From assembly GCA_902553695.1 (NCBI GenBank), contig CACDLR010000004.1, positions 1 through 47,564 of the forward strand: a stretch of 47,564 bases of DNA, written 5' to 3'. This DNA comes from an uncultured Pelagibacteraceae bacterium. Lineage in GTDB: Bacteria > Pseudomonadota > Alphaproteobacteria > Pelagibacterales > Pelagibacteraceae. Of this stretch, positions 1 through 7,776 are shown one piece after another (position 1 is the stretch's first letter; every line of letters begins with the position of its first letter). The notes below the pieces were generated by a model. It had not been told where the DNA came from, searched no databases, and worked only from the letters and a program-made list of their open reading frames with translations. The position numbers were made by a program, and so were the translations under genes.

Positions 1-280
1 TATTTTGAATAGACAATACAAAAGTTATATTAGTTAGAGAAAAAGTAATAATATAAGCTGCGCCATAGACAGAATTACCTAAAAGTAACTTAAAAAAACT
101 TAATCTATAAATAATTAACATTCCAACTAGCACAACAGCAAAAGGTATCGCGCCTCTATAAAAAACTAAGCCCCAAGTTTCTAGATTTGAAAGTCTTATA
201 AAAAGAGAGTCAGGTGTAATAAACATCACAGCTACAAACGCCATTAATGAACCTTTTTGTTGGTTTGTTAAATTATTCAT
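1..280 (-). CDS. EamA/DMT-family transporter, N-terminal fragment
   Basis: The 5' end of a gene that runs off the left edge of the window; it is not in the ORF track. Translation from ATG at 280 begins MNNLTNQQKGSLMAFVAVMF and continues with ITPDSLFIRLSNLETWGLVFYRG and hydrophobic segments, about 93 codons in all. This matches the first helices of a drug/metabolite transporter of the EamA type, an inner-membrane permease with ten helices when complete. Its ATG overlaps the gshB stop (ATGA), so it is probably translated as the last or a late member of the gshA-gshB operon. The substrate cannot be told from the sequence; a metabolite or thiol exporter is only a guess from context. Confidence 0.75.
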   Translation of the reverse strand, partial: MNNLTNQQKGSLMAFVAVMFITPDSLFIRLSNLETWGLVFYRGAIPFAVVLVGMLIIYRLSFFKLLLGNSVYGAAYIITFSLTNITFVLSIQN

Positions 281-1200
281 GATCTTATTTCTTTCCAAAA
301 AGTTTTTGCTAGATTAATACCAGTTAAATCAAAATAATTTTTTAATCCAGTTGGAGAAGTAACATTTATATCTCCATTCAGTTTTTCTGATATAAAGTCT
401 ATTCCAGCAAAATAAATTCCATCTTTTTTTAATTTTTTTGCAATTAAATTTGAAATCCTTTTTTCTTTTATTGTGAGTTTTGAAGAGCGAACCGTTCCAC
501 CTTTGCTTAGATTGCTTAAAAAAGAGCCTTTTTTTGGTATTCTAGAAAAAGATCCTACTACTTTACCATTTATTATAAACACTCTTTTATCTCCATTTAC
601 AATTCCAGGTAAAAACTTTTGGCACATAACATAGCCATGCTTTTTTAAATATGTATTTAAAAAGGTTTTATTAATCCTGCCTTTTAAAAGTTTTATATTA
701 TTGCCACCATGGCCATTGATTGGTTTCATAACTGACAATTTATTTTGTTTTATAAAACTAACTATATCCGAATTTCTTGATGTAAAGATTGTTGGAGGCA
801 TATATTTTTTAAATTTATAAGAATATAGTTTTTCAGATACGTTTCTAATTGATGTTGGATTATTTATGATTTTAACACCTTTTAATCTATCTAAAAAATA
901 GGTAGTGGTTATATAATTTATATTGAATGGAGGGTCCTGTCTTACTAGTAAATAACTAGATTTTTCTAAATTTATTGTTTTTTTACTAAGTAATTTATAA
1001 AACTTTTTTTGATCATAAAGTTTTATAAAGTTTCCATGTGCATAAATTTGATTATTTATAATAAATATATTTTTTGGTTCATAATAGAAAATTTTAGATC
1101 CTTGTTTTTGAGCTTCGAGTGCTAAAAAGATTGTTGTATCGTTTTTATAATTAAGTTTTTTTAAATTATCCCCTTGGATAGCTAATATTTTATTTTTCAT
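277..1200 (-). CDS. gshB: Glutathione synthetase
   Basis: ATP-grasp ligase that joins gamma-glutamylcysteine and glycine, the second step of glutathione synthesis in the cytoplasm. The protein has the ATP-grasp signature VMKPINGHGGNNIKLL and the C-terminal NVTSPTG motif of prokaryotic GshB. I start it at ATG 1200 (MKNKILAIQGDN, 307 aa, close to the usual 315) rather than the track's 1272, because the extra 24 residues lie inside gshA and do not resemble the family. It overlaps the end of gshA by 11 nt and its stop overlaps the start of the EamA gene by 4 nt, so translation is likely coupled across the operon. Confidence 0.93.
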   Translation of the reverse strand: MKNKILAIQGDNLKKLNYKNDTTIFLALEAQKQGSKIFYYEPKNIFIINNQIYAHGNFIKLYDQKKFYKLLSKKTINLEKSSYLLVRQDPPFNINYITTTYFLDRLKGVKIINNPTSIRNVSEKLYSYKFKKYMPPTIFTSRNSDIVSFIKQNKLSVMKPINGHGGNNIKLLKGRINKTFLNTYLKKHGYVMCQKFLPGIVNGDKRVFIINGKVVGSFSRIPKKGSFLSNLSKGGTVRSSKLTIKEKRISNLIAKKLKKDGIYFAGIDFISEKLNGDINVTSPTGLKNYFDLTGINLAKTFWKEIRS

Positions 1201-2467
1201 TAATATTGAAAAAATTTTTATCTTTTTGATACTGAGCCATAATTGCCTCTGCATTAGTGCTACTAGTTTCAATAATATTTTTAATATGATCTAAGAATTT
1301 AACTTCATTTTGTTTTTTACTATTTAATTCATTTCTATTTTCCAAACCTTTTTTTGATATTTCGAATAAATCTTTGGACCAATCTAAAATTGATTTTTTT
1401 CCTAAAATTGTTTTTAAACCTTTTTGTGGTGAGTCTCTATAAGCAGATATTATCTCATCTACATTCCATCTTTTTACAACATCAAATACTTCATCAAGGT
1501 TTCCATACAACAATCCAATGAAAAATGCAGGACCAGCACACAAACAATCCCATCCACAAGCATCCATCGAACGAATCTCAATATATTTTTTTAATCTATT
1601 TTCTGTAAAGATTGTACTTAAATGGTCCGCAACATCTTTTTCATAAGGAGAAACTTTTTCAATATCACCATCTATAAAATTTTGGAATGTTTTATTTTTT
1701 GCATCTATATATTTGTCGTTTCTTTTTAAGAAGAGCATAGGATAGTTTAAACTAAAATCTGCATACTTTTCAAAATCCATATTCTCTAAAAATATTTTTG
1801 GTAATCCACCTCTATAAGTATTTTGCCAAGCGTAAGATCTATAAGATAAATAACCACTTTTATTTTTTTCAATAATTCCTGAATTTGCAAATAGTGCAAT
1901 TGTTATTGGAACCAACCTATTAACTACAAAAAATTTTTTACAAAAGTCTTTCTCAGATGTGTAATCTATATTTATTTGTGTTCCACACGTTCTATACATC
2001 ATGTCTAAACTTAATTTTCCAAAAAGCGGCATAATTTTGGTCATTAGTTCATATCTATTCTTTGGATTAGATGGAACTTCTTCAATTTTGGATATTGGAT
2101 CAAAGCCAGAACTAATTAAATTTAAATTTAATTTTTTTAATGATTGATTTAATTCAAATATATATTCTTGAGACTCACCACAAGTTTGATGAATGCTTTT
2201 TAATTTTTCCCCAGATAGCTCTATCTGATTGCCTGGTTCTAAAGTTATATTTTTATTTCCTTTTTTAAGAGCTATTATATTTTTGCCTTCCTTTACAGGC
2301 TCCCAGCCAAATTCATAGAGTTTTTCAAATAATTTTAATATTGATTGATAATCTGCTCTTTTATTTTTCAAAAAGACAAATTTTTCATGTTCAATACCTA
2401 TCCCACAATCGTTAGTTTCTTTAATACCAGATCTAAAATAATTAATAAAACTTTCTTTTGTTATCAT
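1190..2467 (-). CDS. gshA: Glutamate-cysteine ligase (GCS2 type)
   Basis: Catalyses ATP-dependent joining of glutamate and cysteine, the first and usually rate-limiting step of glutathione synthesis. The 425-residue protein belongs to the plant/alphaproteobacterial GCS2 family: GIGIEHEKFVF near the N terminus, the NITLEPGNQIELSG segment, MYRTCGTQINIDY, and RSYAWQNTYRGGLP/SMDACGWDCLCAGPAFFIGLLYG towards the C terminus. Its start overlaps the stop of the upstream DUF255 gene by 4 nt (ATGA), and its end overlaps gshB. Having gshA and gshB together is consistent with a reduced-sulfur economy, but the sequence shows no regulation of its own. Confidence 0.93.
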   Translation of the reverse strand: MITKESFINYFRSGIKETNDCGIGIEHEKFVFLKNKRADYQSILKLFEKLYEFGWEPVKEGKNIIALKKGNKNITLEPGNQIELSGEKLKSIHQTCGESQEYIFELNQSLKKLNLNLISSGFDPISKIEEVPSNPKNRYELMTKIMPLFGKLSLDMMYRTCGTQINIDYTSEKDFCKKFFVVNRLVPITIALFANSGIIEKNKSGYLSYRSYAWQNTYRGGLPKIFLENMDFEKYADFSLNYPMLFLKRNDKYIDAKNKTFQNFIDGDIEKVSPYEKDVADHLSTIFTENRLKKYIEIRSMDACGWDCLCAGPAFFIGLLYGNLDEVFDVVKRWNVDEIISAYRDSPQKGLKTILGKKSILDWSKDLFEISKKGLENRNELNSKKQNEVKFLDHIKNIIETSSTNAEAIMAQYQKDKNFFNINEK

Positions 2468-4404
2468 AAATTTTTAAAATAATTTCCTAATTCTTCCAAA
2501 TTTTTTAATTTAGGTGAACATGTTTGTTTTTTACAAACAATAAAATAATCCTCACTTCTGTCCTCTTTATATATAATTGAAGCTTTATCCATAAATTTTT
2601 TGACCACCTGTTCTCTTATTTTCTTGATCGTATCAGTATTTTTTGAATTAATCGTGATGGTAATGTTGTCCTCGCATACGTCTAAAATTTTAATATAGCT
2701 AAACATTTGAGCGAAATTTGAGTTTATGTGTGAGTGAAAAGATTTAGACAATATATCTATTCTTTCCTTCCATTTACTCTCAGGAACAATATTGCTTAAC
2801 TTATTGGAAATTAATAAATAAACACTATTTCCATTTGGTATATTATTATCGTTTAGATCAATGGGTTCTACAAACAGATCATTTGATTGAACTTTATTTT
2901 TTTGTAAAATACCTTCATTAGAATTAAAAAAATTACCCCAGGCTTCATCCATTAAATTAATACATTTTTCTAATGATGATTGTTTTTTTGTAAACTCATA
3001 GTTACTCAGTAAAAGTAAAGAAAAATAAACATAATCTTCTAAAAAAACATCAATTTGTTTGTTATCATTATAACAGTGAAATAATTTATTTTGAAAAATC
3101 TGTTTAAGATTTTCAAAATTTTTAATTGATTTATCAAACAAAGCTTTATCATCCAGAATTATTGATGAATATAGATTTGTATATATCCAGAATGAATTCA
3201 AATCAGTTTGAGATTTATCATCAAAAAAAGGTTTAATTCTTTTTTTTCTAATTTCTAAAAGTTTTTTTTCTATTTCTGTAATTTTTGTATCTGCATTTAC
3301 ATTTGGATCGAAATTTTCAACTAAAATATTTGATCCTTCAAAATTTCCTTGTTCAGATATTTGGTATTTTTTTTTAAAGCTCTCTAAATCATTTTTTAAA
3401 ATTTCTTTTAGTTCTTGGTATTTCCAAACATAGTATTTTCCCTCAACGCCATCACTATCTGCATCATAAGCTGAACCAAGTAAATTATTTTGTACTAAAA
3501 ATTCAGAATTAATAAAATTAATTGTTTGTTTTAATTTCCTTTTCAAATAATTGTTTTCTTTACTGCTCAGGTAATTATTTAGTAAATTTACGTATTGAAT
3601 ATTATCATAAAGCATTTTCTCAAAGTGAGGCACTATCCATTTTTCATCAACTGTATACCTTGAAATTCCTCCCTCTAAATGATCGTAAATACCTTTTGAT
3701 GACAGACTAAGTAATAATTTTTCTACAACATCTAAATATTTTTTATTATTTGTTTTGTTGTAAAAATGTAAAATTGTATCAAAAATATAAAATTGTGGAA
3801 ATTTAGGAGCACCTTTGAAACCTCCATTGATTTCATCTGTATAATTTATAATTTTTTCAACATATGGCTCTAAATCTTGCTTGAGAACTGCATTTTTTTT
3901 ATTCAAATTTCTGAAAACTTCTTTCATTTGTGTTGCTTGATTTAAAATTTTGTCTCTATTTTCTTGATATACTTTTGAAACATTTTCTAAAACACTATTG
4001 AAACTAGGTCTACCTTGGAGTTCTCGTGGTGGAAAATAAGTACCACCTGTAAAAGGAACGGCATTCTCATCTAAAAACATTGATAATGGCCAGCCACCTT
4101 GAGCTCCAGTTAATATTGATAAACTTTTTTGAAATATAAAATCTAAATCTGGTCTTTCTTCTCTATCAACTTTAATGTTTATAAATTTTTCATTCATTAT
4201 TTTTGCAGTTTCTTTATTTTCAAAGCTTTCATGTGCCATGACATGACACCAATGACAACTTGCATATCCAACACTAAGGAATATTGGTTTCTTTTCTGAT
4301 TTTGCTTTTTGTAAACTTTCATTATTCCAGGCTAACCAATTTACTGGATTGTATTCATGTTGCTTTAGATATGGACTTTTTTCTTTTTCTAATTGATTTT
4401 TCAT
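2464..4404 (-). CDS. DUF255 thioredoxin-fold protein (YyaL/SPATA20 family)
   Basis: Cytosolic protein of about 646 aa with an N-terminal thioredoxin-like domain followed by an (alpha/alpha)6-barrel, the architecture of bacterial YyaL and human SPATA20. The opening SPYLKQHEYNPVNWLAW and the CxxC motif SVGYASCHWCHVMAHESFEN (Cys50 and Cys53) are diagnostic, as are DREERPDLD and GGWPLSMFL. I use ATG 4404, not the track's 4452, because the family starts just before NQLEKEKSPYL and the extra residues run towards the riboswitch. The biochemical role of the family is not settled. Here it leads the gshA-gshB run with a 4-nt overlap, which suggests, without proving, a link to thiol metabolism. Confidence 0.88.
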   Translation of the reverse strand: MKNQLEKEKSPYLKQHEYNPVNWLAWNNESLQKAKSEKKPIFLSVGYASCHWCHVMAHESFENKETAKIMNEKFINIKVDREERPDLDFIFQKSLSILTGAQGGWPLSMFLDENAVPFTGGTYFPPRELQGRPSFNSVLENVSKVYQENRDKILNQATQMKEVFRNLNKKNAVLKQDLEPYVEKIINYTDEINGGFKGAPKFPQFYIFDTILHFYNKTNNKKYLDVVEKLLLSLSSKGIYDHLEGGISRYTVDEKWIVPHFEKMLYDNIQYVNLLNNYLSSKENNYLKRKLKQTINFINSEFLVQNNLLGSAYDADSDGVEGKYYVWKYQELKEILKNDLESFKKKYQISEQGNFEGSNILVENFDPNVNADTKITEIEKKLLEIRKKRIKPFFDDKSQTDLNSFWIYTNLYSSIILDDKALFDKSIKNFENLKQIFQNKLFHCYNDNKQIDVFLEDYVYFSLLLLSNYEFTKKQSSLEKCINLMDEAWGNFFNSNEGILQKNKVQSNDLFVEPIDLNDNNIPNGNSVYLLISNKLSNIVPESKWKERIDILSKSFHSHINSNFAQMFSYIKILDVCEDNITITINSKNTDTIKKIREQVVKKFMDKASIIYKEDRSEDYFIVCKKQTCSPKLKNLEELGNYFKNL

Positions 4405-4416
4405 AAAATAAATTTG

Positions 4417-4447
4417 TTGAATGTATTTAATAGTGTGATACTGTAAT
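4417..4447 (+). promoter_or_regulatory. Candidate sigma70 promoter of the bhmT leader
   Basis: TTGAAT at 4417-4422 could be a -35 box, with TACTGT (16-nt spacer) or TGTAAT (19-nt spacer) as -10. Either would start transcription near 4450, just ahead of the SAM-II aptamer. The position fits but neither -10 is strong; in DNA this AT-rich chance matches are common. Confidence 0.3.
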
Positions 4448-4451
4448 AACA

Positions 4452-4505
4452 AGCGCTGATTTAAATCTAATTGCAGGCGCTATATAAATCCTGCTAAAGC
4501 GATGC
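4452..4505 (+). ncRNA. SAM-II riboswitch aptamer
   Basis: The sequence carries the SAM-II core in order: AGCGCTGATTTAA, TTGCAGGCGCT, ATAAATC, CTGCTAAAGCGATGC. Stem P1 pairs agcgc (4452-4456) with gcgct (4477-4481). The H-type pseudoknot pairs gcag (4473-4476) with ctgc (4491-4494). SAM-II binds S-adenosylmethionine and is found mainly in Alphaproteobacteria ahead of methionine genes. Here it is the first of two SAM sensors before bhmT, and a terminator follows six bases later, so transcriptional control is expected. Confidence 0.93.
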
Positions 4506-4510
4506 TAACA

Positions 4511-4539
4511 ACCACCGCATTAGTAGGTGGTTTTTTTTT
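4511..4539 (+). terminator. Intrinsic terminator controlled by SAM-II
   Basis: A 6-bp stem accacc (4511-4516) / ggtggt (4526-4531) closes a 9-nt loop and runs straight into nine T residues (4531-4539). It lies between the SAM-II and SAM-V aptamers and is the only convincing intrinsic terminator I see in the window. An alternative helix can form between cctgcta (4490-4496), which includes the SAM-II pseudoknot strand, and tagtagg (4521-4527), which includes the 3' arm of the terminator; the two folds exclude each other. SAM binding should therefore favour termination. Confidence 0.85.
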
Positions 4540-4557
4540 GCCATAGATAAAAGAAAA

Positions 4558-4613
4558 CCGGGTGATTTGAACCATATTGTGCACCCTGCATAAAGCTAAA
4601 GCACTAAAAAGGA
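4558..4613 (+). ncRNA. SAM-V riboswitch aptamer
   Basis: Second SAM sensor of the bhmT leader, with the SAM-V core GGTGATTTGAACCATATTG, GCACCCTGCATAAAGCTAAA and a 3' GCACTAAAAAGGAG. Stem P1 pairs gggtg (4560-4564) with caccc (4582-4586), and the pseudoknot pairs gtgc (4579-4582) with gcac (4601-4604), with competition at the shared base. SAM-V is known from marine bacteria, including Pelagibacter, where it controls translation. The purine-rich 3' end of the aptamer (4609-4613) is also the left arm of the downstream hairpin, which gives a direct route from ligand binding to the ribosome binding site. Confidence 0.92.
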
Positions 4614-4682
4614 GAAGGGGTTTCATACTTTATTTGCCCTCATTTAATTTTATGAACTTCTTCTCCTAATTAAAAGGAGAAG
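4610..4682 (+). promoter_or_regulatory. Alternative anti-Shine-Dalgarno hairpin switch before bhmT
   Basis: The octamer aggagaag occurs twice, at 4610-4617 and at 4675-4682; the second copy is the bhmT ribosome binding site, four bases or less from ATG. Between them lies its exact complement cttctcct (4660-4667). The complement can pair with the first copy in a long hairpin (4610-4626 with 4652-4667, including two G-U pairs and one bulge), leaving the binding site free, or with the second copy in an 8-bp, 7-nt-loop hairpin that hides it. Because the first copy overlaps the SAM-V 3' edge, bound SAM should favour the hidden state. Confidence 0.75.
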
Positions 4683-4685
4683 AAA

Positions 4686-5753
4686 ATGACTAAAGATAAA
4701 AAAAGAGGTTTAATCGAAAGATTAAACCAAGGCCCGGTAATTTGTGCAGAAGGATTTCTTTTTGAAATAGAAAAAAGAGGATACATGTCTTCTGGTGAAT
4801 TTGTACCTATGGTTTCATTAGATAATCCTGATGCCTTACTAAATCTGCACAGAGATTTTCAGCATGCTGGATCAGATGTTGTTCAAGCTTTTACTTATAA
4901 CGGTCATAGAGAAAAAATGCGTGTTATAGGTAAAGAAGAGTTATTAGAACCTCTCAATAGAGCAGCATTAAAAATTGCAAAAAAAGTTGCAGTTAGTCCA
5001 ATGGGAGATGAACAAAACTTGATGGCTGGGAATATTTCAAATTCAAACATTTGGAATCAGGATGATAAAAAATCCCAATTAGAGGTAGAAAAAATGTTTC
5101 GTGAAATGGTTGGTTGGGCAGTAGATGAGCAAGCAGATATTTTAATTGGTGAAACTTTTTATTACGCAGAAGAAGCCTATACAGCTTTAAAAGTAATGAA
5201 AGAAACTGGACTTCCATCTGTTATTACTATCGCCCCATACAGTAAGAATATCATGAGAGATGGAGTTTCCATTCTTGATACCTGTAAGGAGTTGGAACAA
5301 AGAGGAGGGGATGTAGTAGGAATGAATTGTCATAGAGGACCTAACACTATGCTTCCTTATCTTAAAGAAATTAGAAAAGAGTTAAAGTGTCATATAGCTG
5401 GATTACCTATCAATTATAGAACAACTAATGAGCATCCTACTTTTTTTAATTTACCAGATAACAATGGATGTAGTTTCCACTCTCCTCATGAAACTACATT
5501 TCCAACAGCTTTAGATCCAATGCAATGTAACAGATATGAAATAGGAAAATTTGCAAGAGAAGCTTATAATTTAGGAATAAATTACTTAGGTGTTTGTTGT
5601 GGAGCAAACCCTATGCTGATTAGAGAAACTGCTGAAGCAGTTGGTTTAAAAGTCCCTGCTAGTAAATATAGAGAAAATATGGAAAATCATTATATGTTTG
5701 GAAAGAATAAACGAATTCCAAAACATATAAAAGATTATAGAAATAAAGCTTAG
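4686..5753 (+). CDS. bhmT: Betaine-homocysteine S-methyltransferase-like protein
   Basis: Cytosolic zinc methyltransferase of 355 aa that makes methionine from homocysteine, with glycine betaine (or a related methylated compound) as the likely methyl donor. The three zinc cysteines are visible: Cys215 in GMNCHRG and Cys304-Cys305 in LGVCCGANPM. It is cobalamin-independent in this family, which suits an organism with little B12. The start at 4686 is fixed by aggagaag just upstream. Expression should fall when SAM is plentiful, through the SAM-II terminator and the SAM-V translational switch. Its TAG stop shares three bases with the stop of the convergent HD gene (TTAG). The actual methyl donor cannot be read from the sequence. 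Confidence 0.9.
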   Translation: MTKDKKRGLIERLNQGPVICAEGFLFEIEKRGYMSSGEFVPMVSLDNPDALLNLHRDFQHAGSDVVQAFTYNGHREKMRVIGKEELLEPLNRAALKIAKKVAVSPMGDEQNLMAGNISNSNIWNQDDKKSQLEVEKMFREMVGWAVDEQADILIGETFYYAEEAYTALKVMKETGLPSVITIAPYSKNIMRDGVSILDTCKELEQRGGDVVGMNCHRGPNTMLPYLKEIRKELKCHIAGLPINYRTTNEHPTFFNLPDNNGCSFHSPHETTFPTALDPMQCNRYEIGKFAREAYNLGINYLGVCCGANPMLIRETAEAVGLKVPASKYRENMENHYMFGKNKRIPKHIKDYRNKA

Positions 5754-6304
5754 TAGGAGTAAGGTTTTCTTGAAAAAATCCTTTTTACCATTGGAGCAAA
5801 GTGTTCAAGAGGTAAGGATTTATAATTAGGATCAAAACATCCTTGATCGTAATTTTCACAAAAATCTACAGTAGCTTTATAATATTTATGATCTTTGTAT
5901 TGTTCTCTTTTAAATCTGTCACCACCTAAATGATGTACATAATAATATGTTTGAAATAAACCATGCATTTTTATAATCCAATGTGTTTTTTCACTAACAT
6001 AAGGTTTTAAGATTGCTGCCGCATACTCTGAGTGATTCATGGGTGCTAATTCATCACCTATGTCATGAAGCAGGGCTGCAACAACCATTTCTTCGTCTTC
6101 ATTATTTTTATATGCTTTAGTTGCACTTTGAAGAGAATGTTCTAGTCTTGAAACTTGATAACCTTCAAGTGTTTCATTAAGACCTGACATAAATTTTAAA
6201 ATTCTATCAGCAGTTTCTCCAGCATATTTTTTTTCATGTTTATCTAAGAATAGATAATCTTCCTTAGTGCCATTTTTCATTTCTGTAAAGCTTACTTTCT
6301 TCAT
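5750..6304 (-). CDS. HD-domain protein, PhnZ/TmpB-like putative diiron oxygenase
   Basis: A 184-aa HD-superfamily protein. Putative metal ligands occur in the order seen in PhnZ and TmpB, which cleave C-P bonds of hydroxylated phosphonates with a mixed-valence diiron centre: LEHSLQSA (Glu55-His56), ALLHDIGD (His80-Asp81), NHSEYAA (His91), MHGLFQ (His114) and ENYDQ (Asp153). HD phosphohydrolase is the conservative alternative. The gene begins 2 nt after purF ends, so it is probably the last gene of that transcript, and it ends 4 nt inside the end of convergent bhmT. No 2-oxoglutarate oxygenase partner (PhnY/TmpA type) is seen nearby. The family is fairly sure, the reaction is inference. Confidence 0.65.
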   Translation of the reverse strand: MKKVSFTEMKNGTKEDYLFLDKHEKKYAGETADRILKFMSGLNETLEGYQVSRLEHSLQSATKAYKNNEDEEMVVAALLHDIGDELAPMNHSEYAAAILKPYVSEKTHWIIKMHGLFQTYYYVHHLGGDRFKREQYKDHKYYKATVDFCENYDQGCFDPNYKSLPLEHFAPMVKRIFSRKPYSY

Positions 6305-6306
6305 AA

Positions 6307-7776
6307 TTAACTATTTGATCCAGTACTCAATAATGAAAGCTGAGTTATTTTATTTTCTCCTAACTCATCAATAATTTCAACAGGATAATCACCAGTAAAA
6401 TAGTGATCAGTAAGTTGAGGAAATGCATTATTTCTTTTTTCAAAACCCATAGCTTTGTATAGGCCATCTATAGATAAAAACTTTAAGGATTTTGCTCCAA
6501 TATAATCACAAATTTCATTTACTGACTTATTTGCTGCAAGCAACTCTTCTTTTGTAGGCATATCAACCCCATAAAAATCTGGAAATTTGATTTCAGGACT
6601 AGCAATTCTAACATGAATTTCTTTTGCGCCTGCATCATAAAGCATTTTTACTATTTTATGTGAAGTCGTTCCTCTTACAAGCGAGTCATCAATCAAAATT
6701 ATTTTTTTATTTTTTATAGAGCTTTTATTTGCATTAAGTTTTAATTTAACACCCAAACTTCTTATTTTTTGAGCAGGTTCGATAAAAGTTCTACCAACAT
6801 AATGATTTCTTATTAAACCCAAATCAAAATTTATTTTTGTTTTTTGACTATAACCTAATGCAGCTGCATTTCCTGAATCTGGTACTGGAACTACAAGATC
6901 AGCTTTAATATCATCTTCAATAGCTAGTTGTTCTCCAAATTTTTTTCTAAATTCATATGAAGTTTTACCATTTAGAATACTATCGGGTCTTGAAAAATAA
7001 ATGTACTCAAATACACAAGGTCTAGATTTTTTAGCTGGAAAAGGTTTTATGCTTTCCATGTTATCATTTTCAATTATAACAATTTCTCCATTCTCTACTT
7101 CTCTTAAAAATCTTGCTCCAATAATATCCAATGCACATGTTTCAGATGCAAGTACATAAGAATTTTTTAATTTGCCAATTACTAATGGTCTTATACCTAA
7201 AGGGTCTCTCACTCCAATCAACTTATTTTGTGCCAACATAACAAGGGCATAACCTCCTTGGATTTGGAAAACTGCGTCTGTAATTTTCTCAATTGTTGTA
7301 TTTCTTTTTGATTTTGCGATTAGTTGAATAATTACTTCTGTATCAGATGTAGAGTAAAATATAGCTCCATCTTTAACAAGTTTTCCTCTTATTGTTAAAG
7401 CATTAGTTAGATTGCCATTATGTGAAACACCTATACCTCCCGCGTGTGTATCTGCAAAAAAAGGTTGAATGTTTCTTAAAGTAGTACCTCCCGTAGTACT
7501 ATATCTATTATGTCCAATTGCAAAATTCCCTTCTAAATTTTTTAAAACTTTTTCGTTATTAAAATTATCACCAACTAAACCAAATCTTTTTTCAGAATAA
7601 TATTTTTTTCCATCATAGGATACAATTCCGCATCCTTCTTGACCTCTATGTTGTAGAGCATGAAGACCCAAGGCTGTTAATGCTGCTGCGTCTTCACAAT
7701 TACTGATTCCAAAAACTCCACATTCCTCTTTTATTTTAGGGTTATAGTTCTTGAACTTTTTCTTTAGCATTTTCAT
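6307..7776 (-). CDS. purF: Amidophosphoribosyltransferase
   Basis: First enzyme of purine synthesis: it moves the amide nitrogen of glutamine onto PRPP to give 5-phosphoribosylamine. The N-terminal Ntn-glutaminase domain starts at Cys19 (EECGVFGI), so an 18-residue propeptide must be removed; ALQHRGQEGCGI and HNGNLTN follow. The PRPP-binding loop KIILIDDSLVRGTTS marks the C-terminal phosphoribosyltransferase domain. At 489 aa the length is normal. The start at 7776 lies 35 nt inside cvpA; Met3 at 7770 is equally possible. cvpA-purF is a common gene pair in proteobacteria. Confidence 0.96.
   Translation of the reverse strand: MKMLKKKFKNYNPKIKEECGVFGISNCEDAAALTALGLHALQHRGQEGCGIVSYDGKKYYSEKRFGLVGDNFNNEKVLKNLEGNFAIGHNRYSTTGGTTLRNIQPFFADTHAGGIGVSHNGNLTNALTIRGKLVKDGAIFYSTSDTEVIIQLIAKSKRNTTIEKITDAVFQIQGGYALVMLAQNKLIGVRDPLGIRPLVIGKLKNSYVLASETCALDIIGARFLREVENGEIVIIENDNMESIKPFPAKKSRPCVFEYIYFSRPDSILNGKTSYEFRKKFGEQLAIEDDIKADLVVPVPDSGNAAALGYSQKTKINFDLGLIRNHYVGRTFIEPAQKIRSLGVKLKLNANKSSIKNKKIILIDDSLVRGTTSHKIVKMLYDAGAKEIHVRIASPEIKFPDFYGVDMPTKEELLAANKSVNEICDYIGAKSLKFLSIDGLYKAMGFEKRNNAFPQLTDHYFTGDYPVEIIDELGENKITQLSLLSTGSNS

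Noticed and set aside
3522-3710. Plus-strand ORF inside the DUF255 gene, and similar short ORFs at 4993, 10173, 11554, 13618, 14454, 17137, 17642, 19005, 22505, 24022, 25902, 26514, 27416, 36140, 36837, 37083, 42233 and 43605
   Set aside because: All lie on the other strand of, or overlap, well-supported genes, have no recognisable domains and show shadow-like composition.
4405-4452. N-terminal extension of the DUF255 protein to 4452 as in the ORF track
   Set aside because: The added residues do not fit the family, which begins just before NQLEKEKSPYL, and the region lies against the divergent bhmT leader.
4652-4669. Five-codon reading frame (ATG AAC TTC TTC TCC TAA) in the bhmT leader, a possible leader peptide
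   Set aside because: It has no ribosome binding site at a usable distance, and its bases are explained by the anti-Shine-Dalgarno arm.
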